A DNA stretch of 64,000 bases from Candidatus Xiphinematobacter sp. Idaho Grape (GCF_001318295.1 NZ_CP012665.1:310001-374000), one strand, 5' to 3'. Shown: positions 51,117 to 61,010, counted from the stretch's first letter. Notes: generated from the letters alone by a model not told the origin. Numbers and translations are program-made.

Positions 51117-52226
51117 TCAGCTACTAGGGATTCTCATAGGCATGAGAACATAAAGGAAGTTCTCCTTAGTTGGTACGCGAAGTACGCTCGGACCTATTTC
51201 ATCGAAAAAATCCAAGTCAATTTGTTTATCCAAAATATTACGTAGTGGATCCAATAGAAACTCGGGATTAAACGCGATGGAAAAATCTTTCCCATGGTAT
51301 ACGACGGGGAGAGATTCTTTCGCTTCTCCTATTTCTGGAGTAACCGCCGTAATATCCATCTTGTTCTTAGTGAAAGTTAGACGAACTGAGTTCGTCTTGT
51401 TTAGGCTCAGTAGGGATACGCGTCTTACTGTATTTAAAAGTACTTCCCGCTCGAGCTTAATTCTTTCACCAGGCTTACCGGGAATGACCCGACGGTAGTC
51501 AGGGTAGTCTCCTTCTATCAACTTAGAAATCAGGAAGATAGTTCCTAGATGAAATGCCACGACATTTTGGGTAATGGAGAGCGTCAGATTACCGTCTTCC
51601 CTAAGAAGACGCTGCAACTCACTAACAGTTTTAGTTGGTAGAATAAACTCCAATTCTTGTTGATTATGAGGTAGTTGTACTTCTATCTCGTAGAGGGCGA
51701 GGCGGCGACCATCTGTTGCAACAAGCGTTAGCCTTTCGTCTCTAATGGAAAAGAGGATACCGTTGAGAATATAGCGAGTCTCATCCGTAGAGATTGCATA
51801 AGAAGTGCATTTAAGGCCTTCAAAGAGAGTAGATTGTTCTATAGAAACATGAGTGGCGTCCTTTATCTCAAAAAGTTCTGGAAATTCCTCCTTAGGGAGA
51901 CCGAATATTCTAAAGAAGCTAGACATACACCGAATAGTAGAGACGTTCCTGGAGTCTGTTTCAATTGAAACATCGCCACCACAGAGTTCGCGGACAATGG
52001 CGGCAAGCCGGCGCGCCGGCAGGGTGGTTGCTCCCGGTACTTCTACGGAAGCGGGAACGTGGCATTGGATGGTGGTACTTTGGTCCGTAGTGGTTATCCT
52101 TAATCTCTCCTTAGCAGTCTCCAAGAGAGCATTAGAAAGGACTGGCAAAGTTGGTCGTGGACCTACAACATTCTGTGTGCGTTGCAACCCTTCCAGTAGT
52201 GCTTCTTTAGTTAGAACGAGTTTCAT
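51117..52226 (-). CDS. dnaN: DNA polymerase III beta sliding clamp
   Basis: Ring-shaped processivity clamp. The 369-aa protein starts MKLVLTKEALLEGLQRTQNV and shows TLPVLSNALLETAKERLRIT, ATDGRRLALYEIEV in domain 2, and FNPEFLLDPLRNI in domain 3. The C-terminal VLMPMRI signature ends it. dnaA and recF are not next to it; tRNA-Thr and argA flank it, so this is not the classical origin cluster. Confidence 0.97.
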   Translation of the reverse strand: MKLVLTKEALLEGLQRTQNVVGPRPTLPVLSNALLETAKERLRITTTDQSTTIQCHVPASVEVPGATTLPARRLAAIVRELCGGDVSIETDSRNVSTIRCMSSFFRIFGLPKEEFPELFEIKDATHVSIEQSTLFEGLKCTSYAISTDETRYILNGILFSIRDERLTLVATDGRRLALYEIEVQLPHNQQELEFILPTKTVSELQRLLREDGNLTLSITQNVVAFHLGTIFLISKLIEGDYPDYRRVIPGKPGERIKLEREVLLNTVRRVSLLSLNKTNSVRLTFTKNKMDITAVTPEIGEAKESLPVVYHGKDFSIAFNPEFLLDPLRNILDKQIDLDFFDEIGPSVLRVPTKENFLYVLMPMRIPSS

Positions 52227-52477
52227 AGGAAAACATACCGTACGAATGGAAACGACACCCCTATGGTCCTAAAAACCCCCTTTGTCAAAGATAAACTGGG
52301 TGAACAGCAGGTGAGGCTGAATTTTGGCGGTCTACTGGTGTGCTAAAGTCGGCTTATCCTTTCAACACAAGTCCGGGTCGTTGCGGCATGTCGGTTTCAC
52401 AGTGCCCCTTCCGTACCTATATGAGTTTTCCTACCTATTGAGGTAAAAGGGTTATCTTCTGGACCCATCGTAACTCC

Positions 52478-53761
52478 TCAGTAAACGAGCTCTTTGACGA
52501 GGATACGAGAGCATCGTCCGCTGGCTTCGTATTTCTCTCGGCGACTAACTGGCAAATCCTCCGGTTGTGCTACCCTAAATCCTCCCTTTTGCTGGAGGTA
52601 GTTAAACGCTTGTGTGGAAAGAGCATAGATTTTCTTTAGTCCCTTTTCTCTTGCAAGAGTTTCGACGAAGGCCATCAATTTACGGCCATGGCCTTTGTTC
52701 TCATGGCTGCTATGTACGTACAGACAAGCCATCTCCCCAACAACTTCCTCCGGATAGGTATGTAGAGCCACGCAAGCTACCAGACTGCGGTTAATGTCCA
52801 GTACCCAATAGTCTTCCATATGAGCCAGGATCTCACCGCGTGTACGGCGGACTAGTTCTTCGTTCTTCACTGACTGTCGGATAAGATCCAGGATCCCCCG
52901 AACATCCTTCTTAAAAATTCCGCGGATCTGTTGATACTCATCTGAGTACACCATGGTGCCGAACCCTTCGTCACTAAAAACCTCCCTAAGCAGCGCCCCA
53001 TTTACGCTACCATTCAAAATGTGTACCCGCGGTACCCCCTGTCGACACGCGCGAGATGCGCTATCTAACTTAGAAATTAAATTAAGGGGCCAGCGGGTTT
53101 GATTACGTATAACGAGTTCTTCTGATTCCGAGACGGAAATTTGCTTGGGAAGTTGGACTTTTGATCCGAAAGCGGCAGTGGAGGCTAAAAAGATAACTTT
53201 TGCTGCCTGAAGCTCCCCAGCCACTTCGACAGCAATCGAATCAGAATTCACTCGGTAAGTATGACCTTCTCCATCGAATCCCAGTGGGGGTAGTATTGGA
53301 GTGATATCCTCCCTTAGGAGCAGGTCCAACACCTTGCTATCTACCCGCTCTACACGTCCTGTAAATTGGTAATCTTTCCCACCAAGGATGCCTGCTGAAT
53401 GAGCTATAATGGCATTGACATAAGCAACTCGTAAGTCCACAGCAGACAATCCTTGCATGATTTCACTGGTGAGGCGCATTGCCGCATCAATGCTTACCTG
53501 CAAAGAAGCCACGTCTGTCATCCCGATTCCACTGGAGCTGGAAAGCTTGACCCTATATTTATGCGCCAGGCGTTCAATCTGGATACTGGCGCCGTGTACT
53601 AAAATCACCTTGATACTTAGTGAACGCAGGACAGCTAAATCCAAAAGGATATTGGAGAAATTTTCAGATCCAGCAACTGATCCGTCAATTGAGATTACAA
53701 ATATACGCTCCCAGAATTGGGGGATGTATTGAAGAATTTCTCGAAGATAAGCAACATTCAC
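52478..53761 (-). CDS. argA: N-acetylglutamate synthase ArgA (kinase-like domain plus GNAT)
   Basis: First step of arginine synthesis, acetylation of glutamate. Residues 1-270 form an amino-acid-kinase-like domain (ILVHGASIQIERLA, RVNSDSIAVEVAGEL). It probably binds arginine for feedback. Residues 285-427 form the acetyltransferase with the acetyl-CoA loop SSHENKGHGRKLMAFVE. The start is GTG 53761. The 427-aa length matches the classical ArgA form. Other arg genes are outside the window. Confidence 0.92.
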   Translation of the reverse strand: MNVAYLREILQYIPQFWERIFVISIDGSVAGSENFSNILLDLAVLRSLSIKVILVHGASIQIERLAHKYRVKLSSSSGIGMTDVASLQVSIDAAMRLTSEIMQGLSAVDLRVAYVNAIIAHSAGILGGKDYQFTGRVERVDSKVLDLLLREDITPILPPLGFDGEGHTYRVNSDSIAVEVAGELQAAKVIFLASTAAFGSKVQLPKQISVSESEELVIRNQTRWPLNLISKLDSASRACRQGVPRVHILNGSVNGALLREVFSDEGFGTMVYSDEYQQIRGIFKKDVRGILDLIRQSVKNEELVRRTRGEILAHMEDYWVLDINRSLVACVALHTYPEEVVGEMACLYVHSSHENKGHGRKLMAFVETLAREKGLKKIYALSTQAFNYLQQKGGFRVAQPEDLPVSRREKYEASGRCSRILVKELVY

Positions 53762-53904
53762 AAGTGCACATAAGAATCAAAAACTGCCACTAGAGAAGAA
53801 AATTGTGAAATGAGAGAGCAACAGACTCTTGTCATATGCACCTCCTGTCAAAAGCCGTACAACGATATATGGAATCCCCTTAAGCAGGGAGTATTGCCAA
53901 GGAG

Positions 53905-54882
53905 CTACGGTACCAAGATAGAGGGTAGAAGATAAAGGCGTCCAGGCTCGAGTGCAAAAACATGCAGAAGGTTCAGTTGAACTTTTTGAGTAACCCCTTG
54001 ACTCAGTCTACTCAGGAATGTTGAGAAAGAAAATTGTACTGTATAGCTGACAATTGAGGCATCGGAGGCACTGCCGAGCTCTTTCGCCTTGGCGTAAGCA
54101 TCCTCAATATAGCCGAGACTGTCTACTAGCTTTTCGCGATAAGCGTCCTCTCCACTGAGGATACGACCATCTGCGACCCCCTTATAGAGAATGTCAGGGG
54201 CTAGGTTTCTAGCAGAGGAGACTACTTGTACAAATCGCCTGTAGGTCTGCATGACGAGTGCTTGGACATAAACCCTTTCTTCAGGAGCCATTTCCCTTGC
54301 TGGGTTAAGCATGTCCTTGAATTTTCCGCTTCTAAAAACCAGAGACCGCAGACCGATTTTGCCAAAAAATTCCTGGTAGTTCAGAGTGGAAATTATCACA
54401 CCAATACTGCCTGTAAAGGTAGTGGGGCTGCACATAATCCAGGAAGCTCCACAAGCGGTGTAATAGGCTCCAGAGGCTCCTATGGAATTGATGTAGTAGA
54501 CAACTGGTTTCTGTTGCGCAAGGCTACGCAGAGAATGATAAAGAACATCAGATGCTGTTACCTCACCCCCCGGAGAATCTGCAGAGATTACAATGGCTTT
54601 GACATCAGGGTCGCTAGCTGCTTGCTGGAAAGCTTCCTTTAGATCATCTACCATAGAGTCGCCTAGTGCATTGGACTGAGAAAAACCAATAGTTCCAACG
54701 AGAGGAATGAGCACAATCTTTGAGTTTTCTGCTCCTGGCAGGAGGACAGTTTCACGGTAACGTCTTTCCAGTGCGAAAAGCCCTTTTTTATCAGTAAGAG
54801 TTACCAGCAAAAAAATGTTAAAGAAGACGCTCAGGCAGAATAGCAGAAGGAACGCAATACTTAGGAGGCCACCTTTGTTCAT
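53905..54882 (-). CDS. sppA: signal peptide peptidase SppA, single-domain type
   Basis: Membrane serine protease that degrades cleaved signal peptides. The 325-aa protein has an N-terminal anchor (LLSIAFLLLFCLSVFFNIFL). The nucleophile serine is in NSIGASGAYYTACGA near residue 138, and the general-base lysine is in FRSGKFKDMLNPAREM near residue 187. It lacks the second domain of E. coli SppA, as in the short form. Divergent from rsmA. Confidence 0.93.
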   Translation of the reverse strand: MNKGGLLSIAFLLLFCLSVFFNIFLLVTLTDKKGLFALERRYRETVLLPGAENSKIVLIPLVGTIGFSQSNALGDSMVDDLKEAFQQAASDPDVKAIVISADSPGGEVTASDVLYHSLRSLAQQKPVVYYINSIGASGAYYTACGASWIMCSPTTFTGSIGVIISTLNYQEFFGKIGLRSLVFRSGKFKDMLNPAREMAPEERVYVQALVMQTYRRFVQVVSSARNLAPDILYKGVADGRILSGEDAYREKLVDSLGYIEDAYAKAKELGSASDASIVSYTVQFSFSTFLSRLSQGVTQKVQLNLLHVFALEPGRLYLLPSILVP

Positions 54883-54891
54883 TGAGATGGA

Positions 54892-54900
54892 TGCTATAAT
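54892..54900 (+). promoter_or_regulatory. candidate extended -10 promoter for rsmA
   Basis: TGCTATAAT is a perfect extended -10 (TGnTATAAT) 91 bp before the rsmA ATG, in the divergent spacer with sppA. No clear -35 is needed for this class. Confidence 0.5.
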
Positions 54901-54991
54901 GGGGAATTTCCTAGCTCACAAGAAACGTTTTCAATAAGTTGAAAGTGGATCTATGAGGAGAAAGGACACTTGGTAGAATGAAATCGGTTCA

Positions 54992-56323
54992 ATGACACTC
55001 GGAGAGGTGCGAAGCTATCTCAAGGAACTCGCTCTGGAGCCTATAAAAAGTCTGGGGCAGAATTTCTTGCATGATCAAAATCTTGCTCGATGGATGGTGT
55101 CGGAACTCTCCCTAGATTGTAGGGACCATGTAGTAGAATTAGGTCCTGGGTTAGGTGCTCTTACAGAGTACTTGGTGCAAGCTGGAGTGGGGCGGCTGAC
55201 TGTGGTAGAGAAGGATGGCCGTCTTGCGAGTGCGTTAGTTCGGAGGTTGGGGAATTCTTTCCATGTTATCCAGGCAGATGCAGCACGTGTTGACCTCCTT
55301 GGACTTTACGGATTCGGACGAGTGGAGGTCATCGGGAATTTGCCTTATTATGCGACCTCTTCCATCCTTATGCGATTTCTTGACAGGCTCTCACCAGCAA
55401 CTCGACTGATTTTTGCTGTGCAAAGGGAATTAGCACATCGGCTCGTCGCGGTTCCGCACACTAGAGAGTATGGAGAAATGGCAGTCTATATCCAACATCG
55501 TTGGAAGATACGATTCTTGCGCAACCTTCCACCTAGTGTTTTTTATCCTAAGCCTAAGGTAGATTCGGCCATTATCCTTTTCACGCCACGGAAGGTTATC
55601 CCCTTCTGTGACGAGGTCCTTTTTGAGAGGATAGTACACCGCGGGTTCTCTGAGCGCAGGAAACAGTTGCGGAAGTTGCTTGGGAATACGAATGGTGTTT
55701 GGGAAAAATTTTCTGCCGAGAGGAAAATCTCCCCACTCGCACGGGCAGAAGAACTCTCCCCTACTGATTACGCGGAACTAGTTTTTCGGCTTAGTCCATT
55801 CCATCCCCAAACTGTGGCCGCGCATGTGGAGGAATTTGATGTTGTGGATTTCCAGAATCGAGTGGTGACTCGCTCTCCTTGCTTAAAGGTCCACGCAAAA
55901 GGGCTTCCACATCGGTCTGTACACATTCTGATACAGAATAGGGCCGGCAAATGGTTTTTACAAAAAAGATCTCTTTGGAAGGACAGCAATCCAGGTAAGT
56001 GGGATTCTAGTGTTGCAGGGCATCTCCGAGCTGGAGAAGGTTACGAGACTGCTGCACGTAGGGAGTTGCGCGAGGAATTAGGAATCACAGAATGCAACTG
56101 GCTGGGGAAAAAAGGCAGCTTACAAGCCTCTTCGGAAACTGGATGGGAATTCATTGAGGTTTTTTATACCCAACAAGAGGGACCTTTTACTCTTATGCCT
56201 ATGGAGACTGATACTGGAGCCTTTTTTGAGGAAGGGACCATCCGGAGATGGGTACAGAGAGAGCCAGAGTTGTTTAGTCCAACATTCTTACAGTGCTTTG
56301 ACTTAGTAGTTAACAACCACTAG
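54992..56323 (+). CDS. rsmA: RsmA (KsgA) 16S rRNA dimethyltransferase fused to a Nudix hydrolase
   Basis: Residues 1-270 are a complete KsgA: LGQNFLHDQNLARW, SAM motif VVELGPGLGALTEYL, VVEKD, catalytic IGNLPYYATSSILMRFL, and the C-terminal helices with RRKQLRKLLG. It dimethylates two adenines near the 3' end of 16S rRNA. Without any start codon at the junction the frame continues into a Nudix domain (residues 278-443). That part has HAKGLPHRSVHILI, the LQKRSLWKDSNPGKWD segment and a perfect Nudix box at about 343-365 (G-x5-E-x7-REL-x-EE-x-G-I). The Nudix part resembles isopentenyl-diphosphate-isomerase-like hydrolases (YfcD type). Its substrate is unknown. Confidence 0.9.
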   Translation: MTLGEVRSYLKELALEPIKSLGQNFLHDQNLARWMVSELSLDCRDHVVELGPGLGALTEYLVQAGVGRLTVVEKDGRLASALVRRLGNSFHVIQADAARVDLLGLYGFGRVEVIGNLPYYATSSILMRFLDRLSPATRLIFAVQRELAHRLVAVPHTREYGEMAVYIQHRWKIRFLRNLPPSVFYPKPKVDSAIILFTPRKVIPFCDEVLFERIVHRGFSERRKQLRKLLGNTNGVWEKFSAERKISPLARAEELSPTDYAELVFRLSPFHPQTVAAHVEEFDVVDFQNRVVTRSPCLKVHAKGLPHRSVHILIQNRAGKWFLQKRSLWKDSNPGKWDSSVAGHLRAGEGYETAARRELREELGITECNWLGKKGSLQASSETGWEFIEVFYTQQEGPFTLMPMETDTGAFFEEGTIRRWVQREPELFSPTFLQCFDLVVNNH

Positions 56324-56425
56324 TTTTCGTTGCAAAACTGCCGCTGGATAAAGTTATACAGGACCATTTTGCAAGTTCCAATAAGCGCCTCCTCTTAACT
56401 GCGTAGCTGTCCCTCTCAAGCGCAA

Positions 56426-57427
56426 ATGCATGCACTTTTCTCAGACTGCCTACACCCCACAAGGCTTGGAAGGGGCGACGGCAATGTTGTTTACCACACA
56501 CCTGTACTAGTCAACGAGGTGGTTGACTATCTTCGACCATCTCATAAAGCACTTATTCTGGATGGAACACTAGGAGGAGGAGGCCACAGCGCAAGTCTAC
56601 TCCGGAGTGGGGCTTCCATTATTGCTGTGGATCAAGACCCTGAAGCAATCACTTATTCTAAGGAGCGGCTCGCGCGCTATAGCTCGCGCATTCGCATTGT
56701 CCAAGATAACTTCAGAAAGATCCACCACGTACTTTGTTCTCTTAATGTACAGAAGTTGGACGGCGCCCTCTTAGACGTGGGTGTATCCTCCCGTCAGCTG
56801 GAAAACCCAAATCGTGGGTTTGCCATTCTCAAAAATGGGCCGCTCGATATGCGGATGGATCCCCTTGCTCCCCTTTCAGCGGCGGACATTGTCAACACAG
56901 CCAGTCTCTCGGAACTTGCCCACATTTTTCGTGAATATGGTCAAGAGCCTCACGCTTTTCGCATTGCCTCTCGTCTTGTCGTGCTGCGCAGCCGCCGTCC
57001 TGTCAGCACAACCTTTGATCTTGTTTCCATCGTCAAATCTGTTGTCTCTCGATATTGTCACAACTCATACCGGCCAGTAACACGAGTATTTCAAGCCCTA
57101 CGTATAGCAGTTAATGATGAGTTAGGGGCTCTGCAGGAAGGACTTAGTGCCATCTCCTCTCATCTTGCCTATGGAGCACGCTTTACCGTAATCACTTTCC
57201 ATTCACTAGAGGACCGCATAGTAAAACATTTCTTTCTGAGAAATAGTATGAAATGGATCAATTATCTCGCTTGGCCTGCTCCGCGTCCCAATCCGTATCG
57301 TATCTTCAGACTCCTCACTCCTCACCCCATCAGAGCAAGTAGAGAGGAGATCCATAACAATCCTAGAGCCCGTAGCGCCAAATTGCGTGTCGTTGAGAGT
57401 ATCCTGAGGGGGAAGAGGGGCCAATGA
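56426..57427 (+). CDS. rsmH: 16S rRNA m4C1402 methyltransferase RsmH (MraW)
   Basis: First gene of the division and wall cluster here. The 333-aa protein has YHTPVLVNEVVDYLRP, SAM motif LDGTLGGGGHSASLL near residue 47, GALLDVGVSSRQLENPNRGF and RVFQALRIAVNDELGALQEG. FTVITFHSLEDRIVKHFF follows. About 20 residues precede the usual start; no better start is in frame. mraZ, its normal upstream neighbour, is absent and rsmA lies there instead. The stop overlaps the ftsL ATG by four bases. Confidence 0.96.
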   Translation: MHALFSDCLHPTRLGRGDGNVVYHTPVLVNEVVDYLRPSHKALILDGTLGGGGHSASLLRSGASIIAVDQDPEAITYSKERLARYSSRIRIVQDNFRKIHHVLCSLNVQKLDGALLDVGVSSRQLENPNRGFAILKNGPLDMRMDPLAPLSAADIVNTASLSELAHIFREYGQEPHAFRIASRLVVLRSRRPVSTTFDLVSIVKSVVSRYCHNSYRPVTRVFQALRIAVNDELGALQEGLSAISSHLAYGARFTVITFHSLEDRIVKHFFLRNSMKWINYLAWPAPRPNPYRIFRLLTPHPIRASREEIHNNPRARSAKLRVVESILRGKRGQ

Positions 57428-57780
57428 ACACAAAAAAGAGCAGAAACTCTATTGAGCCTCGCCCCATTTTCCAGTGGACTTTGATTGCACTTGTTTTGGG
57501 AGGAGTCGGATTGCAAGTAGTCTACCTAAAAAACCAACAGTTTCAACTCGGGCAAAACATTCGGAAACTTGAAAGAAGTCTTTGCGAGGTACACATAAGG
57601 AATCAAGTACTTCTGGCTGAAATTGCTACACTTTCCTCGCGTTCTGCTGTCCTGAAAAAGCTAGAATCGATGGCTATTATCATGCATGCGATTCAGGATC
57701 AGTGCATTACTCGCCTGCCTGTTCCAGAGGTTTCACGCGACGGCGTACGGACCGCCCTTAACGAAGAGTTACGCCAGTGA
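57424..57780 (+). CDS. ftsL: FtsL-like cell division protein
   Basis: The 118-aa protein has a basic N-terminus, one membrane helix (residues 18-36, WTLIALVLGGVGLQVVYL) and a coiled-coil periplasmic segment (LGQNIRKLERSLCEVHIRNQ). This is the layout of FtsL, which links FtsB and the FtsW-FtsI synthase. Sequence similarity in this family is weak; the identification rests on size, topology and position between rsmH and ftsI. It overlaps both neighbours by four bases. Confidence 0.72.
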   Translation: MNTKKSRNSIEPRPIFQWTLIALVLGGVGLQVVYLKNQQFQLGQNIRKLERSLCEVHIRNQVLLAEIATLSSRSAVLKKLESMAIIMHAIQDQCITRLPVPEVSRDGVRTALNEELRQ

Positions 57781-59540
57781 GATGGAATGTACAGATTCGC
57801 ATGACTTGGGCAGGAGTTGGGCTTTCCTTAATTCTCACTGGATACTCTGCCCAGCTAGTCTACATTCAGATTGCCAAGCACCACGAGTTTACGGCTTTAG
57901 CTGCACAGAAACATTCCATTCGCCAAATTCTCCATGCTCGTCGTGGACTTATTCTCGATGCCAACAAGGAGATTCTGGCTGCCAATCTCCCGTTGAAAAC
58001 GGTTGTGGCAGACGGCTCCTTAATCAAGGATGCAAATGCGCTGGCAAGGTGTGCCGCTCCTTTTCTTGCGATTCCTATTGAAGAACTGCTCTCAAAGCTT
58101 AAAACGGAACGTAAGTATGTGGTAATCAAGAGAAAATTTCCCGAGGATCAAGCTAGGGCATTAATGAAGGAATTACGAAAGACTTCACTACGTGGTCTGT
58201 CTTTTGAGCAAGAGTTACAGCGCATCTACCCTAATGGCGAGCTGCTTTCCCAAGTGCTGGGATTTTTGGATCATAGTGGACGAGGCGTACAAGGCTTGGA
58301 GTCTTCTATGGCAGCCTACCTAGACGGTAAAAACGGGTTTCGCCTCATTGAACGTGACCGTGCCGGACGAGAAATTGTGATTTACCGTGGGCAGGAATAT
58401 CCAGCCCGCAACGGAATTAATGTCCAACTCACTATTGATATGAACCTACAGGCCATTATGGAAAAGGAGGTAGATGCCGCTTATCACGAGCTTAAAGCGG
58501 CATACATCAGCTCCATCATGATACGCCCTCAAACTGGTGAGATCTTGGCTATGACCAATCGTCCCACGTTTGATCCTAATAACGTAGGAGCTTCTGGTCC
58601 CAATCAGCTAAGGAACTACGCTGTTATGGATATGATAGAGCCAGGATCCACCTTTAAGATCGTCACTACCTCTGGAGTGCTGAACGAAAGACTATTACGT
58701 CCGGAAAATACCATTTTTTGCGAGAACGGCGAATTCCACTACGGCGGGACCGTCCTCAAGGACCATAAAGCCTACGAGTATCTTTCTGTACACGACACTT
58801 TAGTCAAGTCTTCCAATATTGGTGCAGCCAAGCTAGCGTTTTTATTGGGTAATCAGCGCCTGTACAAATACATTCGAAAATTCGGGTTCGGAGATAGAAC
58901 AGGCGTTGAGTTACCTAGCGAAGGTAGTGGAATTATCCACCAGCCGCATCATTGGAGTAAGATAAGCATTACCCGAGTCCCTATAGGGTACGAGGTGGCT
59001 GTCACTCCCCTTCAGCTCACTGTTGCCATGAGTGCTATTGCCAATGGAGGAAAACTTATGGCTCCGCACATTGTAAAGGCACTTCTTGATGAAAAAGGAA
59101 AACCACTTAGTACCATCTCGCCTCACTTTGTTCGACAAGTAATCTCTCCGGAGGCGGCTAAAGCAGTACGGGATGCGCTAACAGAAGTCGTGAGCCAGAA
59201 GGGAACTGCGGTGCAAGCACGCGTCGATGGATTTGAAGTAGCTGGGAAAACGGGAACTGCTCAAAAGGTGGATTACAATGGAGGATACCACAAGGGACGC
59301 TACGTCGCTTCCTTCGCTGGCTTCCTCCCCAGGGAGGATCCGCAATTTGTTTGCTTAGTCGTAGTGGATGACGCCAGAGTGTCCCCCAGCATGGCTTACG
59401 GGGGGTTGATATCCGCTCCAATCTTTTCCCGCATCGCAGAAAGAACGGCCCGTTATATGGATTTACCTCACTCCTCATCAAAGACTGCCTTATTCACCGC
59501 CTTTCCAAAAGAGGCATGTAAGCTTAACTCAGTACGATGA
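57777..59540 (+). CDS. ftsI: peptidoglycan transpeptidase FtsI (PBP3)
   Basis: Septal transpeptidase, class B penicillin-binding protein. The 587-aa protein has an N-terminal membrane helix and the dimerisation domain with ARRGLILDANKEILAANLP. The active-site motifs are STFK in EPGSTFKIVTT (serine near residue 290), SSN in KSSNIGAAKLA (near 345) and KTG in VAGKTGTAQKV (near 490). No PASTA repeats follow. The start is GTG 57777, overlapping the ftsL stop. Confidence 0.95.
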   Translation: MRWNVQIRMTWAGVGLSLILTGYSAQLVYIQIAKHHEFTALAAQKHSIRQILHARRGLILDANKEILAANLPLKTVVADGSLIKDANALARCAAPFLAIPIEELLSKLKTERKYVVIKRKFPEDQARALMKELRKTSLRGLSFEQELQRIYPNGELLSQVLGFLDHSGRGVQGLESSMAAYLDGKNGFRLIERDRAGREIVIYRGQEYPARNGINVQLTIDMNLQAIMEKEVDAAYHELKAAYISSIMIRPQTGEILAMTNRPTFDPNNVGASGPNQLRNYAVMDMIEPGSTFKIVTTSGVLNERLLRPENTIFCENGEFHYGGTVLKDHKAYEYLSVHDTLVKSSNIGAAKLAFLLGNQRLYKYIRKFGFGDRTGVELPSEGSGIIHQPHHWSKISITRVPIGYEVAVTPLQLTVAMSAIANGGKLMAPHIVKALLDEKGKPLSTISPHFVRQVISPEAAKAVRDALTEVVSQKGTAVQARVDGFEVAGKTGTAQKVDYNGGYHKGRYVASFAGFLPREDPQFVCLVVVDDARVSPSMAYGGLISAPIFSRIAERTARYMDLPHSSSKTALFTAFPKEACKLNSVR

Positions 59541-61009
59541 AACTAAGTAGGCTCCTTTCTGCGACAAAAGTGCAAGCTATATCCGGTAATTATGACCCAC
59601 AAATTGCCTCGATTTCTTATGATTCACGGCGAGCAAGTCCTAGGATGCTTTTCTTTGCTCTACAAGGCGAGAAATCGGATGGTGCCTCATTTGCACAAGA
59701 AGCCATAGAAAATGGAGCAGTTGCCGTTGTGACTTCCAAACAACTGAAGTTGCAGGTTCCAGTAATTCGTGTAGAAAATCCTAGGCTCTCCCTAGCAGAG
59801 GTTGCTTCCATGTTCTATTCCAACCCATCTTCTGCTCTTAAGGTGGCTGGAGTAACAGGTACCAATGGCAAAACCACTACTACTTTCCTAATTCGGCATA
59901 TTTGCTCGAGCGCTAGATTGCCCTGTGGGCTTATTGGAACCGTCGTTTACGACACGGGAGGCGGCACACTAGAAGCTAGACGAACCACCCCAGAGGCTCC
60001 AGATATACAAGAAATGCTTGCTCGTATGCGTAACTATGGCTTGCGTGCCTGTGCATTAGAAGCTTCTAGTCATGCCAGCACTCTTCATAGATTGCACGCT
60101 GTAGAATTTGAGACTTTCGTGTTTACCAATCTTACTCAGGATCACTTGGATTTTCATGGCAATATGGAGGCATACTTCAATGCCAAGGTCGAATTTTTCA
60201 AGCGCCTCCCTACTCAAACCAAGCGTGCTAAAGCAATCATTAACTGCAACGATCGCTATGGACGTCTGCTAATAGAGCGGTTACAGCAGCACGTTCCCAT
60301 TATTCGTTATGGACTAGGTGTAGGGGCAGACTTTCGTGCTTTAAGTGTACGTTCTGGTACCATCGGTACGACATATCAACTAGAAGCGCGTGGCCGAAGC
60401 TATTTCGTTCGTCTTCCTCTGATTGGTATGTTTAACGTTCACAATTCTCTTGCTGCGCTATCCGCTGCTAGCTCTCTGGGTATAGAGCCTCGTGCTGCGG
60501 TGGCCGCTTTAGCATCTGTGCCTCAGATACCAGGTAGGTTAGAACGTGTGCCTGCAAAGCGTAGTTTCCAAGTGTTCGTTGATTACGCTCATACTGCTGA
60601 TGCCCTGAAAAATGCTCTCCTGACCTTACGAATGCTCCATCCATCTCGACGACTTATTGTCGTCTTTGGCTGCGGTGGAGATCGCGACGGTTCTAAGCGC
60701 CCACTCATGGCTCGTGTTGCAAACGATATAGCAGACTGGACCATTGTGACATCAGATAACCCACGTGAGGAGGATCCAGAGGCCATTATCTCTGAGATCA
60801 GAGGGGGATTTTTTAACAAGCACTATGAATGCATCACTGACAGAGAAATCGCCATTTTCCGTGCTGTTTCCCTGGCGCAAGCGGGTGACGTCGTCCTTGT
60901 TGCAGGAAAGGGCCATGAAAAAGCCCAAGAATTTTCTGGCCGGACGACGCCCTTTGACGATGTAGAGGTGGCTGCGCGTGCCATTGCGGAAAAACCGGTG
61001 GGGCTTTGA
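59537..61009 (+). CDS. murE: UDP-MurNAc-tripeptide ligase MurE, meso-diaminopimelate type
   Basis: Adds the third residue of the peptidoglycan stem. The 490-aa protein has ATP motif VTGTNGKTTTTFLI near residue 110, DHLDFHGNMEAY, FVDYAHTADAL, and FGCGGDRDGSKRPLM. The motif DNPREEDP near residue 407 is the DNPR signature that selects meso-diaminopimelate rather than lysine. It overlaps ftsI by four bases and is one base before murF. Confidence 0.96.
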   Translation: MKLSRLLSATKVQAISGNYDPQIASISYDSRRASPRMLFFALQGEKSDGASFAQEAIENGAVAVVTSKQLKLQVPVIRVENPRLSLAEVASMFYSNPSSALKVAGVTGTNGKTTTTFLIRHICSSARLPCGLIGTVVYDTGGGTLEARRTTPEAPDIQEMLARMRNYGLRACALEASSHASTLHRLHAVEFETFVFTNLTQDHLDFHGNMEAYFNAKVEFFKRLPTQTKRAKAIINCNDRYGRLLIERLQQHVPIIRYGLGVGADFRALSVRSGTIGTTYQLEARGRSYFVRLPLIGMFNVHNSLAALSAASSLGIEPRAAVAALASVPQIPGRLERVPAKRSFQVFVDYAHTADALKNALLTLRMLHPSRRLIVVFGCGGDRDGSKRPLMARVANDIADWTIVTSDNPREEDPEAIISEIRGGFFNKHYECITDREIAIFRAVSLAQAGDVVLVAGKGHEKAQEFSGRTTPFDDVEVAARAIAEKPVGL

Positions 61010-61010
61010 A

